A DNA stretch of 64,000 bases from CAWHQZ01 sp963831645 (GTDB taxonomy: Bacteria; Pseudomonadota; Alphaproteobacteria; Rhizobiales; Aestuariivirgaceae), in contig CAWHQZ010000028.1 in NCBI GenBank assembly GCA_963831645.1, positions 310,001 through 374,000 on the forward strand. The letters run 5' to 3'. The notes beneath the pieces are model-generated. The model saw only the letters and a program-made list of their open reading frames with translations. It did not search any database and was not told where the DNA came from. Both the position numbers and the translations under genes were made by a program. This document shows, in pieces, positions 24,926-33,285 of this stretch. Position 1 is the first letter of the stretch; every line of letters begins with the position of its first letter.

Positions 24926-26170
24926 TCAGAACTTCGCCCCCAGTGACCCGGTGATGCCCTGCTGCCACGCGGCCAGCATGCGTTCGCCCACCTCAGGGTA
25001 TTTCAACTCTCTGAAATAGACTCTGACCCGGGCCGCCGTCTCAGCCATTGCGTCCGCGGTTGCCTCGAAGACCTCGCTTATCCGCGCACGGGACAAGTCT
25101 GCCCGCGTCTGTCCAAGCTTGACGAGCTGCCGGCGTTCCGGCCAGTCCGGCCGGCCGTCCAACGTCAGGGCCATCTGGTCGTTCGGAAGATAGGCCGCCG
25201 TGGTGACCAGGTCGTAGGCGGGCGCGAGCCGCGCGCTCTCGCCCAGGGGATCGTCATAGAGGACGGCGAAGTTCTTCAGATGCGCATCGCCGTTCCTGAG
25301 CGCGCAGTTCAGCACGAACAGGCGGTAGAGGATTGCGCCGTCCTCGCTGCGCCGGCTCGGCGCGATGTAGTCGTTCAGGCGGCGGAACAGCCTCGTCTCG
25401 TACCCGCCGTCGTATTTTCGCGCGGTCTGCTGGCCGTTGAGCACGCAGAAGTCTTCGAAACCCAGGTAGGAGCCGTCCCGCTGCCGGTCGAAGCGCTCGA
25501 CGATGAGCACGCTGCCATCCTCGGACAGTTCGAACTTCGGCACGCTCAAGCCCATTGATCGCGCGACCTCGAGGCAGAAGAACTCGTTGGCGGCGAGCTC
25601 GGGATAGTCGCCGGCGCTCCAGAATTTCACGATATGGGTGGCGCCCCTGATGCTTGGCTGGCGCGCGCGCACGCCGCGGCTCGGCTCCGCGCCGGCGGGT
25701 TCCCGGGTGTCGTCACGGATCAGCACCTTGGGCTGGATGCCCGAGATGCCGGAGTGGACGGCAAAGGTTTCGAGCAGATGGTCGAACAGTTCGCCTTTTC
25801 GCCGTGCCCGCAGCAGTTCGTTCACGGATTGGAATGGCACGTCTTCGGTCAGGTCCTCCTTCATCCCCGAATACCGCAGGCGGCCGAGCTGCGTGCGACC
25901 GACCACGCCGAGGAGATCGAAATCGTCGAAGTGGCCGAGCGCCTTGGCGAAGCGTCGCGTCAGGCGTTCGCGCAGCGTGCCCTCCGGAAGGTTCATCTCG
26001 AAGATCGGGGCGAGGCCGAAATCCGTATCCCACGAAGCGACCCTGACCGGCATGGTCAGCGAGACCGCGGCGCCGGGCAGCGCTTCCGGCCCATAGGCGA
26101 AAGTCGAGCCGCGTTCCCTCAGCCGGTCGAGCACTCCGGCGGGCTGGCCGGCGGTCCACACGCGAAGCAT
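24926..26170 (-). CDS. hipA: HipA-type Ser/Thr kinase toxin
   Basis: A 414-residue HipA-like protein kinase of a type II toxin-antitoxin pair. HipA of E. coli phosphorylates glutamyl-tRNA synthetase. The N-terminal subdomain carries 'FEMNLPEGTLRERL'. The ATP-binding loop is in 'SGISGIQPKVLIRDD'. 'HIVKFW...ELAANEFFCLEVARSMGL' is the usual hinge. The catalytic loop is 'ALRNGDAHLKNFAVLYDD' and the metal aspartate lies in 'LAPAYDLVTT'. All catalytic positions look intact. It lies six bases after the hipB stop. Confidence 0.92.
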   Translation of the reverse strand: MLRVWTAGQPAGVLDRLRERGSTFAYGPEALPGAAVSLTMPVRVASWDTDFGLAPIFEMNLPEGTLRERLTRRFAKALGHFDDFDLLGVVGRTQLGRLRYSGMKEDLTEDVPFQSVNELLRARRKGELFDHLLETFAVHSGISGIQPKVLIRDDTREPAGAEPSRGVRARQPSIRGATHIVKFWSAGDYPELAANEFFCLEVARSMGLSVPKFELSEDGSVLIVERFDRQRDGSYLGFEDFCVLNGQQTARKYDGGYETRLFRRLNDYIAPSRRSEDGAILYRLFVLNCALRNGDAHLKNFAVLYDDPLGESARLAPAYDLVTTAAYLPNDQMALTLDGRPDWPERRQLVKLGQTRADLSRARISEVFEATADAMAETAARVRVYFRELKYPEVGERMLAAWQQGITGSLGAKF

Positions 26171-26176
26171 CGGCGC

Positions 26177-26446
26177 TCAGGCTCCGCCCCCTGATCTGTC
26201 GAAGCGGTCCTCGCGAAGATCCTCGAGCGTCGGCCGGTTGTTATTGAACGTCACCAACCGCAAATCGAGACCCAAGGTGTGCAAGAGGCGAAGCAGAAGT
26301 TTCAGCCCCACTTCGGGGGCTCTGCCGTTCTCGATGGCATCGATGCGGGCGCGGCTGACGTTTGCTCTTTCGGCGAGCTCGGTTTGCGACAGGCCTGCCG
26401 CTCTGCGCGCATGCTTCAGTTTTGTTCCGGTGTCTATGAGGTCCAT
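26177..26446 (-). CDS. hipB: HipB-type XRE antitoxin
   Basis: An 89-residue lambda-repressor-like DNA-binding protein. The helix-turn-helix is 'GLSQTELAERANVSRARIDA' plus IENGRAPEVGLKLLLRLL. The tail 'LEDLREDRFDRSGGGA' probably contacts HipA. It should neutralise HipA and repress the pair through the inverted repeats just upstream. Confidence 0.92.
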   Translation of the reverse strand: MDLIDTGTKLKHARRAAGLSQTELAERANVSRARIDAIENGRAPEVGLKLLLRLLHTLGLDLRLVTFNNNRPTLEDLREDRFDRSGGGA

Positions 26447-26513
26447 TACGAAGCCTCATATAAGATGCTAGATCATCAAAAGTTTAAGAATGCATAGTTT
26501 ACGAGGCGTAATG
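26444..26513. promoter_or_regulatory. hipBA promoter region with inverted repeats
   Basis: CATTACGAAGCCTC (26444-26457) and GAGGCGTAATG (26503-26513) form an imperfect inverted repeat, with one arm carrying three extra bases. They flank a 45-bp AT-rich segment likely to hold the promoter. Paired operators spanning the promoter are typical for HipB. Confidence 0.5.
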
Positions 26514-26599
26514 TATCAAGGTGTATCAACGCAAAATCATCACGAATTCGCCGCTCGCCACCACCGCCGACCTATATCGCCTTCGTTCACCGGGACCCG

Positions 26600-26962
26600 G
26601 TGTGCGGCCATATGGCGAGCTTTCCCGATCTTCCCGGACTCGCGATTGCAGCCGACACCCTGGACGGCGTGTGGCGGGAAGCCGAGGCGGCGTTGGCGAT
26701 CCATATCCGCAAGTTGATCGAACATCGAGAAGCCGTTCCCGCGCCCTCCACCCTCGACATGCTGTCGCGCGAGGAAGGCTACAAGAGCGCCCTCGCCGTG
26801 GTGGCGATCCACGTTCCGGACATCGCCGCTCCCACAGTGCGCGTGAACATCGTGCTGACGGAAACCATGCTGCGCGAGATCGATGAGCGCGCCGCGGCCA
26901 AGGGCTTCACCCGGTCCGGGTTCCTCGTTCAGGCTGCCAGGAAGGCGCTGGAAGCGGCCTGA
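26600..26962 (+). CDS. HicB-family antitoxin, orphan, start uncertain
   Basis: About 120 residues. 'ASFPDLPGLAIAADTLDGVW', 'REAEAALAIHIRKLIEHRE' and 'VPAPSTLDML' are the HicB partial-RNase-H-fold core. The C-terminus 'VNIVLTETMLREIDERAA' plus 'GFTRSGFLVQAARKAL' is a ribbon-helix-helix. The family's usual first residues are encoded just upstream in frame (TYIAFVHRDP), but no normal start codon precedes them, so either the 5' end is damaged or GTG 26600 is used. No hicA toxin gene is present on either side. Confidence 0.7.
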   Translation: MCGHMASFPDLPGLAIAADTLDGVWREAEAALAIHIRKLIEHREAVPAPSTLDMLSREEGYKSALAVVAIHVPDIAAPTVRVNIVLTETMLREIDERAAAKGFTRSGFLVQAARKALEAA

Positions 26963-26982
26963 AGTCCTGCACTGGGCGCTTC

Positions 26983-27085
26983 CGGCTTGCGCCCCTTGAG
27001 ATGGCTGGGCTTGAGGTCGCCCGAGTCGAGCGCGCCCTGCCTGCCTCGCGCGCTTGCGAGCCGTTGCCGCGCCATCTCGGCGCCG
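26983..27085 (-). pseudogene. Last part of the interrupted methyltransferase (piece 3)
   Basis: The minus strand encodes 'AGAEMARQRLASARGRQGAL' followed by 'DSGDLKPSHLKGRKP'. This resembles the C-terminus of phosphoethanolamine-methyltransferase-like class I enzymes ('...LDSGELRPGHLRGRKP'). It continues in order and orientation the pieces at 27716-27924 and 34004-34441. The assignment as piece 3 is inference from family resemblance. Confidence 0.5.
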
Positions 27086-27715
27086 GCGATCTGGATGCGC
27101 GCCTGGGTGATCATCCCGCGGTCGCCGACCATGACCACACGCTTGAGCCCGAAGCGCTCCTTGAGCTTGGCGATCTGATCGCCGAGCGTTGCGGGATCGC
27201 CGGTATTGCCTTCGAACACCTCGATGGCGATCGGGCATCCCTCGGGCGAGCACAACAGACCGAACACGATCTGCATCTTGTCGCGGCGACCGTTGCGCGG
27301 GTGACCAAAGCGCGCCAGCTCGCAGCACCGGCCTTCGACATGGCTCGAGCTGACATCGTAGAGCACCAGGGTGCCGTCGCTCAGATGGCGACGCGCCAAG
27401 GCTCGTCTCGATCGCCGGCTGCCCAGCGCCCAGCCAGTCGAGCGTCGCATAGACTTCCCTGGCGGTGACCGCGCCCAGTCCGAGCGCCGCTCCCAGCGAA
27501 TGGGTCGCCGTCGTGGCATCGAGCGCTCGGGCGGTCGCCAGCTTGGCGGCCGGATCGATCAGCCGCGCCACGATCAGCGCCAGGGCCAGCTCGCGCCGCC
27601 GCTCCGGCCCGCGCGGCAAAAGCCGATCCAGTCCGATCCGGCGCGCCGTGCCCAAAGCCGCCGCCACGTGCCCGTGCGGCAGGGCGCGCACGATCTCCAG
27701 ACCCTCGCCGCGCCA
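27085..27715 (-). mobile_element. IS1634-family transposase fragment
   Basis: A partial, frameshifted transposase. One frame gives 'EIVRALPHGHVAAALGTARR', IGLDRLLPRG and 'ELALALIVARLIDPAAKLAT'. A second, after a break near 27415-27430, gives 'LVLYDVSSSHVEGRCCELAR', 'KMQIVFGLLCSPEGCPIAIE', 'VFEGNTGDPATL' and 'VVMVGDRGMITQARI'. These are the IS1634 DDE core blocks with the first two catalytic aspartates. The first ~60 residues, the C-terminal half and both IS ends are missing. It lies inside the methyltransferase remnant. Confidence 0.75.
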
Positions 27716-27924
27716 GGCGCTCGGCCGCCGGGCCGGCAAGAACCTCGATCTCCTGCCGGTTCGCTTCGCGAAGCAAACCCGTGCGGTCGATCACCGCCAC
27801 ATCTTCGAGCCCGGCATCCCTCATCGCCCGGGCCGCCGCCGCGGGTGTCGTGAACTCGAACTTCAAAGGCAGATCGGCAAGCCAGGACAGGACAGTTGGG
27901 CTCGAGGCGGCGCCCTCCACCCAC
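27716..27924 (-). pseudogene. Middle part of the interrupted methyltransferase (piece 2)
   Basis: Encodes 'EGAASSPTVLSWLADLPLKF', EFTTPAAAARAMRDAGLEDV and 'EANRQEIEVLAGPAAERLAR', the region after motif III of a class I SAM methyltransferase. Its first ~118 bp are nearly identical to the 3' end of the N-terminal piece at 33892-34004 and lack that copy's 5-bp deletion, so the frame here is intact. It stops where the IS1634 fragment begins. Confidence 0.7.
27807..27924. repeat. Direct repeat, left copy (island boundary)
   Basis: A 118-bp segment repeated in the same orientation at 33892-34004. The copies differ by a 5-bp indel (GGACAGGACAG versus GGACAG) and a two-base change (CCGCGGG versus CCATGGG). 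The left copy ends exactly where IS91 transposase homology begins. Confidence 0.9.
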
Positions 27925-28839
27925 GCTGCCGGCCCCGTTGCGCGACATCGCCTATCAGAACAAGCGGGTGATCTACGGCCTGCTCATGAAGGCCTCGGCC
28001 GAAGCCACGCTGGCGATCGCCGCCGACCCCAAGCATCTGGGCGCCCGCATCGGCATCACGGCAGTGCTGCACACCTGGGGCTCCGCTCTCACCCATCATC
28101 CGCACGTGCACATGATCGTGCCGGGCGGCGGGCTGTCAGAGGACGGCTCGCGGTGGATCGCCAGCCGGTCGCAATTCCTCGTGCACGTCAAGGTGCTCTC
28201 GCGCCTGTTCCAGGGGCGGTTCCTGGCGATGCTGGCCAAGGCCCACGCGCAAGGCCGGCTGAGGTTCTTCGGCGACCACGCGGCACTCGCCGACAGACGA
28301 GCGTTCAAAAGGTTCCTGGCGCCGCTGCGCAAGATCGAATGGGTGGTCTACACCAAGGACCCGTTCGCCGGGCCTCAAGCTGTGCTCGCCTATCTCTCGC
28401 GCTATACCCATCGCGTCGCCATCTCCAATCGCCGCCTGGTCGCCGCCGACGACAACGGCGTCGCCTTCCGCTGGAAGGACTATCGCATCGACGGGCCCGA
28501 CCGGTGGAAGACGATGACGCTCGCCCGCACGAGTTCATCCGCCGCTTCCTGATGCACGTGCTGCCCAAGGGGTTCCACCGCATCCGCCAATATGGCCTGC
28601 TCGCCAATGGCAATCGCGCTGCCAACCTAGAGAAGGCACGTCAGCTGCTCGGCGCTCGGCCGCGCGTCGTTGAACCTGAGGAGGAGAAGGCCGCCGCGCC
28701 CAACGAGCCGCGCGTGCTGCCTTGCCCCTGCCCGCGCTGCAGCGGCCGCATGCTCGTCATCGAGGTCTTCGCGCGCGGCTGCGAGCCACGATATCAGCCC
28801 GCGCCTGCCCCGACGCCGATCGGGATCGACACGTCATGA
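27923..28839 (+). mobile_element. IS91-family transposase, 5'-truncated and frameshifted
   Basis: Homology starts at 'TLPAPLRDIAYQNKRVIYGL' and runs through 'HTWGSALTHHPHVHMIVPGG' and 'VLAYLSRYTHRVAISNRRL', where the catalytic Y2/YR-type tyrosines lie. The frame breaks at about 28525 and resumes 'HEFIRRFLMHVLPKGFHRIR', ending 'CPCPRCSGRM...PIGIDTS'. The ~110-residue N-terminal zinc-finger part is absent, so it should be inactive. IS91 elements move by rolling-circle replication and can carry adjacent DNA. Confidence 0.85.
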
Positions 28840-29126
28840 CGGCTGCTTGGATTACTCGCCGCAAAGCCACTCGTCTCCGACGCCGTTCATCGCCCGGCGG
28901 CGATCCCGCTCGCCCTGTCGCGCCTCATCCCTGGCTCACAGCAAGCGCCAAGCACCGCCTCGACGCCGTTCCTGCGCGTCCAGCAACCCCCGGTCGGCTT
29001 CCCAGATCGATGCCCCGCCTACTTCGGCCCGCCCGATCCACCACCCCCACGATGCCCGCCGCTAAATCCCCATAGAGCCCGCTGCACCGTCGGCGCCCCG
29101 CTTCCCGCGATTTCGTGCCTTGGCGC

Positions 29127-29184
29127 TTCTCGGACGCCTGCCGCCAGAGCGCGTGGATGGATTCGTAATCCAGGCGTCCGAGAA
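29127..29184. repeat. Perfect 14-bp inverted repeat in the IS91 3' non-coding end
   Basis: TTCTCGGACGCCTG and CAGGCGTCCGAGAA are separated by 30 bases. The 28840-29202 stretch between the transposase stop and the next gene otherwise contains no frame I can support and is probably the non-coding end of the IS91-like element. The hairpin may belong to its terminus. Confidence 0.6.
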
Positions 29185-29202
29185 ACCTGCACAACTGCGG
29201 AC

Positions 29203-29890
29203 CTAAAGGGCCGGTGTCGCCTCAGGAAACTTCCAACTGCCGTGAGTGTATCGGGTCGAGGGCGGCAGAGCCGCACCGTGTAGTTCCAGCGCTTCATGAT
29301 CGGCACGCAATTCGGGATTTTCCCATCGCAGCCGCCGAACTGGATCGCGAATGAACCATCATCGTTCTTCTTCGCCGTGATGTTGTTCAGCGAATAGGCG
29401 TTATACGGGTTCGCCTGCAGGTAGCCTTGCGCGTCGTAGACGGTGATCGACCAGAAGCCATCCACCGGCACATCCTTGACATTGAGCTTGTACACGGTCG
29501 TGCCGTCATTCTTGGCCGGCGTGACATTGAGATGAATGGCGTCCTTTGGCGGATTGCCGCCCCAAGCCGCCGCCGCGCCGATCAAGTGCCGCACGGGGGG
29601 TCGACCTCGCTCTTCGTGCCGAAGGCGCCTTTGAAGTCCGGCAACGTAGAACCGAGCACGAGCAGCGCATCGCGGACCTTCTTCTGGCTGGCCTGGTCCC
29701 AGTTCGGCATCTCGAACTTGCCCGGGCCGCCGGACTGCTCGACGTCGATCGCGTCCTGCAGGGCATGCACCTGCTTCAAATCCTCGGGGTCGTGGAGTCC
29801 GGTGTTGCGCTGAGAGTCAGTGATCCCGGTGATCCGCATGGGGGCCGTTCCGCAGCTCAGCGAATTGCTCGTCTTGACGAAACGTGGCAT
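29203..29890 (-). pseudogene. DUF1254/DUF1214 protein, truncated and twice frameshifted
   Basis: The C-terminal half of a DUF1254-family protein. The frame at the 5' side gives 'LHDPEDLKQVHALQDAID' and 'DALLVLGSTLPDFKGAFG'. After a break near 29590 a second frame gives 'RHLIGAAAAWGGNPPKDAI', 'VKDVPVDGFWSITVYDAQGY' and 'IMKRWNYTVRL'. A third, near 29240, restores the expected ending GSWKFPEATPAL and stop. The N-terminal DUF1254 domain is missing. It diverges from the subtilase gene. Confidence 0.7.
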
Positions 29891-29963
29891 CTTCTACGTA
29901 AGCGCCCTTTGCGAGTGGCGCGGCAGAATCGCAGTGTGGCGCACAACGGATGAGGCGACGACC

Positions 29964-31442
29964 ATGGCGAGAAAACCCCAAAAATCGCGCGCGCGGCATG
30001 GCTTTTCGGCGGGATCGTTCGAAACCCCGGATATTCCTGACTACGTCGTGGCGGAGTTGCGATACGAAAAGCCGGTCGCGTTCACCACCTCCGGCTTCGC
30101 CGCGCCCGCGGCGGCCGCGAATGATGCCGCGCGCCTGAACCAAACCTTGGAGCGCTTCGACGTCGTTGCTGTCCGCTCACAATTCGGCATGCGCGTCTCG
30201 GAGGCGCGCGAGCGGATCGATTTGGCGGCCAAGCTTCCCCCTAATCCATCGGCCAAGGTACTGGATGCCAAGGGCGCGGACACCGAGTTCAAGCAGAGTG
30301 GCTTCGCGCAGATCGTACCCAAGAAGAGCGCCGACGCGAAGAAGCTCGCCGATGCGCTCAACCGCGACAAGGCGGTGTGGAAGGCCTATGTCGCGCCGCG
30401 CCCGGAACCGGCGGGCGTCAATGGCAGCGCCGTCGGCACGCGGCTCTTCGAGCCGGCGCAGGGCTATCTCTATTCCGCCCCCGACGGCGTCGGCGCCGCC
30501 GATGTTTGGGGGCTGGCGGGCGCCAAGGGCAAGGGCATCACCATCTGCGATATCGAGGGCGCCTGGAACCGCGCGCATGAGGACTTGCCATCGGGCATCC
30601 CGCTCCTCGGCGGCACCCAGATCGCCAATCTCGGCTGGCGCAATCACGGCACGGCGGTGCTGGGCGAGATGGTCGCGGTCGCCGACGGCAAGGGCTGCGT
30701 CGGCATCAGCCACGAGGCCAAGGGTGCGGTTCATTCCGCCGTGATCGACGGCGTCTTCAATCTGGCGCAGGCGCTGACCAACGCGGCTTCCCAGCTCAAG
30801 AAGGGCGACGTCATCCTGATCGAGCTGCATGCGCCGGGGGGACCGAACAACAAATACGTGGCGATGCAGTTCTGGCCCGATATCTTCTCCGCCATCGTCG
30901 CCGTCACCGCCCAGGGCATCACCGTGGTCGAGGCGGCCGGCAATGGCGACGAGAATTTCGACCTGTCGGCCTTCAACAACACGGGGCTCCAGAAGGACAG
31001 CGGCGCCATCGTCGTCGGCGCCGGCATCCCGCCCTCGAACTTCTTCGATTTCGACGGCGGCGGCTTCGGCGCGGCCTATCAGAAGATCGGCGTGCCGCGC
31101 TCGCGCATTTGGTTCTCGAACTACGGCAAGATCGTCAATGTGCATGGCTGGGGCTGGCACGTGACCACGCTCGCCTATGGCGATCTGCAGGGCGATGCCT
31201 CGGAGAACAAGTGGTACACGCTGCGCTTCTCGGGAACCTCGAGCGCCTCGCCGATCGTCACCGGCGCCGTGGCCTGCGTTCAGGGCCGCGCCAAGGCGAA
31301 GAACGGCGCGCCGCTGACGCCGGCCAAGGTGCGCAAGATCCTGATGCAGACCGGAACGCCGCAGGTTGCGGGGCCGGGCGTGCCGCGGACCCAACGGATT
31401 GGACCGCTGCCGAACCTCGCGAAGGCGGTGAAGAAGGTGTGA
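29964..31442 (+). CDS. Subtilisin-like serine protease (S8 family), apparently intracellular
   Basis: A 492-residue S8 protease with an intact catalytic set: Asp in 'ITICDIEGAWNRAHEDL' (about D196), His in 'WRNHGTAVLG' (H228), oxyanion Asn in 'VEAAGNGDENFD' (N327) and Ser in 'FSGTSSASPIVTG' (S426). There is no signal peptide. The first ~150 residues are a charged N-terminal domain not obviously a standard I9 propeptide. ATG 29964 follows GAGGCGACGACC; an upstream in-frame start at 29820 would overlap the divergent pseudogene. Its stop overlaps the next start (TGATG), so a small partner is co-translated. It lies within a 6-kb island bounded by direct repeats. Function unknown: defence, toxin processing or housekeeping are all open. 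Confidence 0.85.
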   Translation: MARKPQKSRARHGFSAGSFETPDIPDYVVAELRYEKPVAFTTSGFAAPAAAANDAARLNQTLERFDVVAVRSQFGMRVSEARERIDLAAKLPPNPSAKVLDAKGADTEFKQSGFAQIVPKKSADAKKLADALNRDKAVWKAYVAPRPEPAGVNGSAVGTRLFEPAQGYLYSAPDGVGAADVWGLAGAKGKGITICDIEGAWNRAHEDLPSGIPLLGGTQIANLGWRNHGTAVLGEMVAVADGKGCVGISHEAKGAVHSAVIDGVFNLAQALTNAASQLKKGDVILIELHAPGGPNNKYVAMQFWPDIFSAIVAVTAQGITVVEAAGNGDENFDLSAFNNTGLQKDSGAIVVGAGIPPSNFFDFDGGGFGAAYQKIGVPRSRIWFSNYGKIVNVHGWGWHVTTLAYGDLQGDASENKWYTLRFSGTSSASPIVTGAVACVQGRAKAKNGAPLTPAKVRKILMQTGTPQVAGPGVPRTQRIGPLPNLAKAVKKV

Positions 31443-31849
31443 TGCGCCTTAACAGCCTGGCCATGGCGCTCTATATGAGCGTCAGTGGAGTGATCATGAT
31501 TCCATCCGTTCCGCCGCCCAAGGAGTTGGTGGGCAAGAGCATCGACTTGAAGCTCAAGCCGGGCTGGCGCTATGACGTGGGGCAGGGCGTGTTCGTCGGT
31601 CCCAAGGGCGAAATGGTGGCACCGGCCTCGCTGCCGCAGGGGGCCCGCATCGTCTATAAGGTGCCGACGCTTGCGCAACGCCCGGCCCGCTCGCTGTCCG
31701 CCGCCGAGCGCGATTTGAGCCGCTATCTGCAAGTGATCCTTCGTTCCGCGCGCGGACAGGAAAAGCTGCTGTCAGTGGCGCGAACCTGGCCCGCCATCGA
31801 AGATGCCCACGCCGCGCCGGAGACGAGCCTTCCGCAAATCGGCAAGTAA
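31442..31849 (+). CDS. Small protein translationally coupled to the subtilase
   Basis: A 135-residue protein starting at ATG 31442, overlapping the protease stop by one base. The N-terminus MRLNSLAMALYMSVSGVIMI is hydrophobic and could be a signal or anchor. Then comes 'PPPKELVGKSIDLKLKPGWR', a small beta-like stretch with 'GVFVGPKGEMVAP', and a helical tail 'LSAAERDLSRYLQVILRSAR'. No known domain is recognised. Coupling suggests it is a substrate, inhibitor or adaptor of the protease. That role is inference from position only. Confidence 0.65.
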   Translation: MRLNSLAMALYMSVSGVIMIPSVPPPKELVGKSIDLKLKPGWRYDVGQGVFVGPKGEMVAPASLPQGARIVYKVPTLAQRPARSLSAAERDLSRYLQVILRSARGQEKLLSVARTWPAIEDAHAAPETSLPQIGK

Positions 31850-32313
31850 GCGGCGGCCCAAAACGCGCCCCTGTCTTGGCGCCACCATTCCATTCAACGC
31901 CTCGGATGCGAACCGACATGTTAATTGTGGTCCATCAATAAGCAGCAAGCCTACGATTTCGAGAAATACCTAAAGTTCCATACGTTGGATGCTGCGGAGG
32001 GTGTGGGGAATACTCATCGGGGCTGGTCGCGGCTCTGTCGCGACTGTTCGGCTGTCATGCTGCTGATGATAACCGGCTCGTTCCCACGCCTCGCCGGTTA
32101 TCCCCAGAGAGGTGATGGCGGCGCCCGTCAACAGGCCACATCAGCTGTTGATCTGCCACGGGCAAGTTGAATGCATCCAGCGGCCGCTGGCTTCAGCTTG
32201 TGGGCTAAACACTCTGCGCAGCCTCTGCCATGAGCCGGCTAAGCAGCTTCGATGAAGCTACCCGATCTGGCTGTACCAAAACTATACAACGGTCAGAGGC
32301 GTCGAAGACCTTT
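31850..32313. other. Non-coding stretch with a strong hairpin
   Basis: No gene is supported here. The stretch is less GC-rich than its surroundings. GATAACCGGC (32068-32077) and GCCGGTTATC (32093-32102) form a perfect 10-bp inverted repeat with a 15-base loop and no T-run. Its role is unknown: an element end or RNA structure are possible. Confidence 0.5.
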
Positions 32314-32565
32314 CTAGACCGCCCGTTCCCTCATCAGCCTGAAGTAATGCTCTGCGTGCTGATAAAGGTTCTCGGTTTGAATCGTATCGCCGGTCAATGC
32401 GGCGGCGCGTGCGAGCACGATGTAGCGTTCGTAGCTCCCCTTGGCATTGGCGAAGGCATTGGTTTGGCTTGACCGCGGCGTCGACTCCGCAGAGCGGTCG
32501 GAAAATGACCCGGCGGCCCCGTGGTGTTGACGAGCTCTCATGCTTCGCTTGGCGTCATTCGGCAT
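32314..32565 (-). CDS. Short DUF4167-like protein
   Basis: An 83-residue protein. The C-terminal half, 'NAKGSYERYIVLARAAALTG' then 'DTIQTENLYQHAEHYFRLM', matches the DUF4167 helix pair ('...YLALARDA...GD...AENYYQHAEHYFR') found across alphaproteobacteria. The N-terminal ~40 residues are basic and disordered. Full-length DUF4167 proteins are several times longer, so this is a mini form. Start ATG 32565 follows GGGGTAGCG. Confidence 0.7.
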   Translation of the reverse strand: MPNDAKRSMRARQHHGAAGSFSDRSAESTPRSSQTNAFANAKGSYERYIVLARAAALTGDTIQTENLYQHAEHYFRLMRERAV

Positions 32566-32692
32566 CGCTACCCCTGTTTCGTGATGGCAACTGATCGGTG
32601 AACCAGCGTCGAGGTCCCTTAATTGATCGCTTTCGATTAATGATGCGGCTTCAGCGTGCGATCCGATTGCTGGGAGCACTTTTGGGGCCGCA

Positions 32693-32860
32693 TCATCTGA
32701 GCACACCGCTTCGCCAGGCCGAAGTGGACTTGCACCGGCGGCAGATGCGTTCGCCGGCCCAAGCGCTCGGAAATAGCGACCGGCAAACCAGACATTGCCT
32801 AGTCTTGTGTTCGATGGCGCGCTCCGACGCAGGCTTCTTGTGGCCCTCTGGCACGGTCAT
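32693..32860 (-). CDS. 55-residue zinc-ribbon protein
   Basis: Starts at ATG 32860 (MTVPEGHKKPASERA). 'CLVCRSLFPSAWAGERICRR' plus C gives C-x2-C-x13-C-x2-C, a compact treble-clef or zinc ribbon, then 'KSTSAWRSG'. Similar tiny CxxC...CRRC proteins occur in rhizobial accessory DNA. Function unknown. The same strand carries the DUF4167-like gene 127 bases downstream. Confidence 0.6.
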   Translation of the reverse strand: MTVPEGHKKPASERAIEHKTRQCLVCRSLFPSAWAGERICRRCKSTSAWRSGVLR

Positions 32861-33285
32861 GCTCTGCTCCTCGGGCGTGCTATCGCAATCCCGGCGAAAC
32901 ATTAGCCCCTTCCTTGAGGCTGCAATGTCGGAACCGATTTCGGTAAAACGCTCACAATGTGAAGGTAGCTGGTTCGGTCGCGCTCGTGACTAAGCAGGGT
33001 CACACGCTTCGATGGAACATTTGAAGGGCATATGGGATCGAGGCGCTGAACTATCAAGGAAGCTGGCAGTGGAGATCGTGTGACGCTGCCCGCCTAATGT
33101 CGACCCGGTGATCAAGGTCGATAGTGACGGCGCGGCTGGGGTGCTCTGAAAGCAGACTTGAACTTGCCGACCTAGGGGCTGGCGCATGCTGGTCTGCCTC
33201 TGTTTTCAGAGGAGCATGACCATGCAAACTGTAAATGTGTCGAACGACCAAAAGCCGCGCCGAACCCCGTGCAGGCGCGGCGGTG
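32861..33285. other. Stretch without a supported gene
   Basis: Short frames on both strands lack ribosome-binding sites and recognisable content. The final ~100 bases probably include degenerate sequence continuing the IS1595 fragment. Confidence 0.4.

Noticed and set aside
26447..26599. A hicA toxin gene upstream of hicB
   Set aside because: Only ~150 bases are available and none of the frames carries the HicA double-stranded-RNA-binding signature with its catalytic histidine.
32994..33190. Short frames on both strands in the island
   Set aside because: No ribosome-binding site, no domain, and overlapping frames of equal quality.
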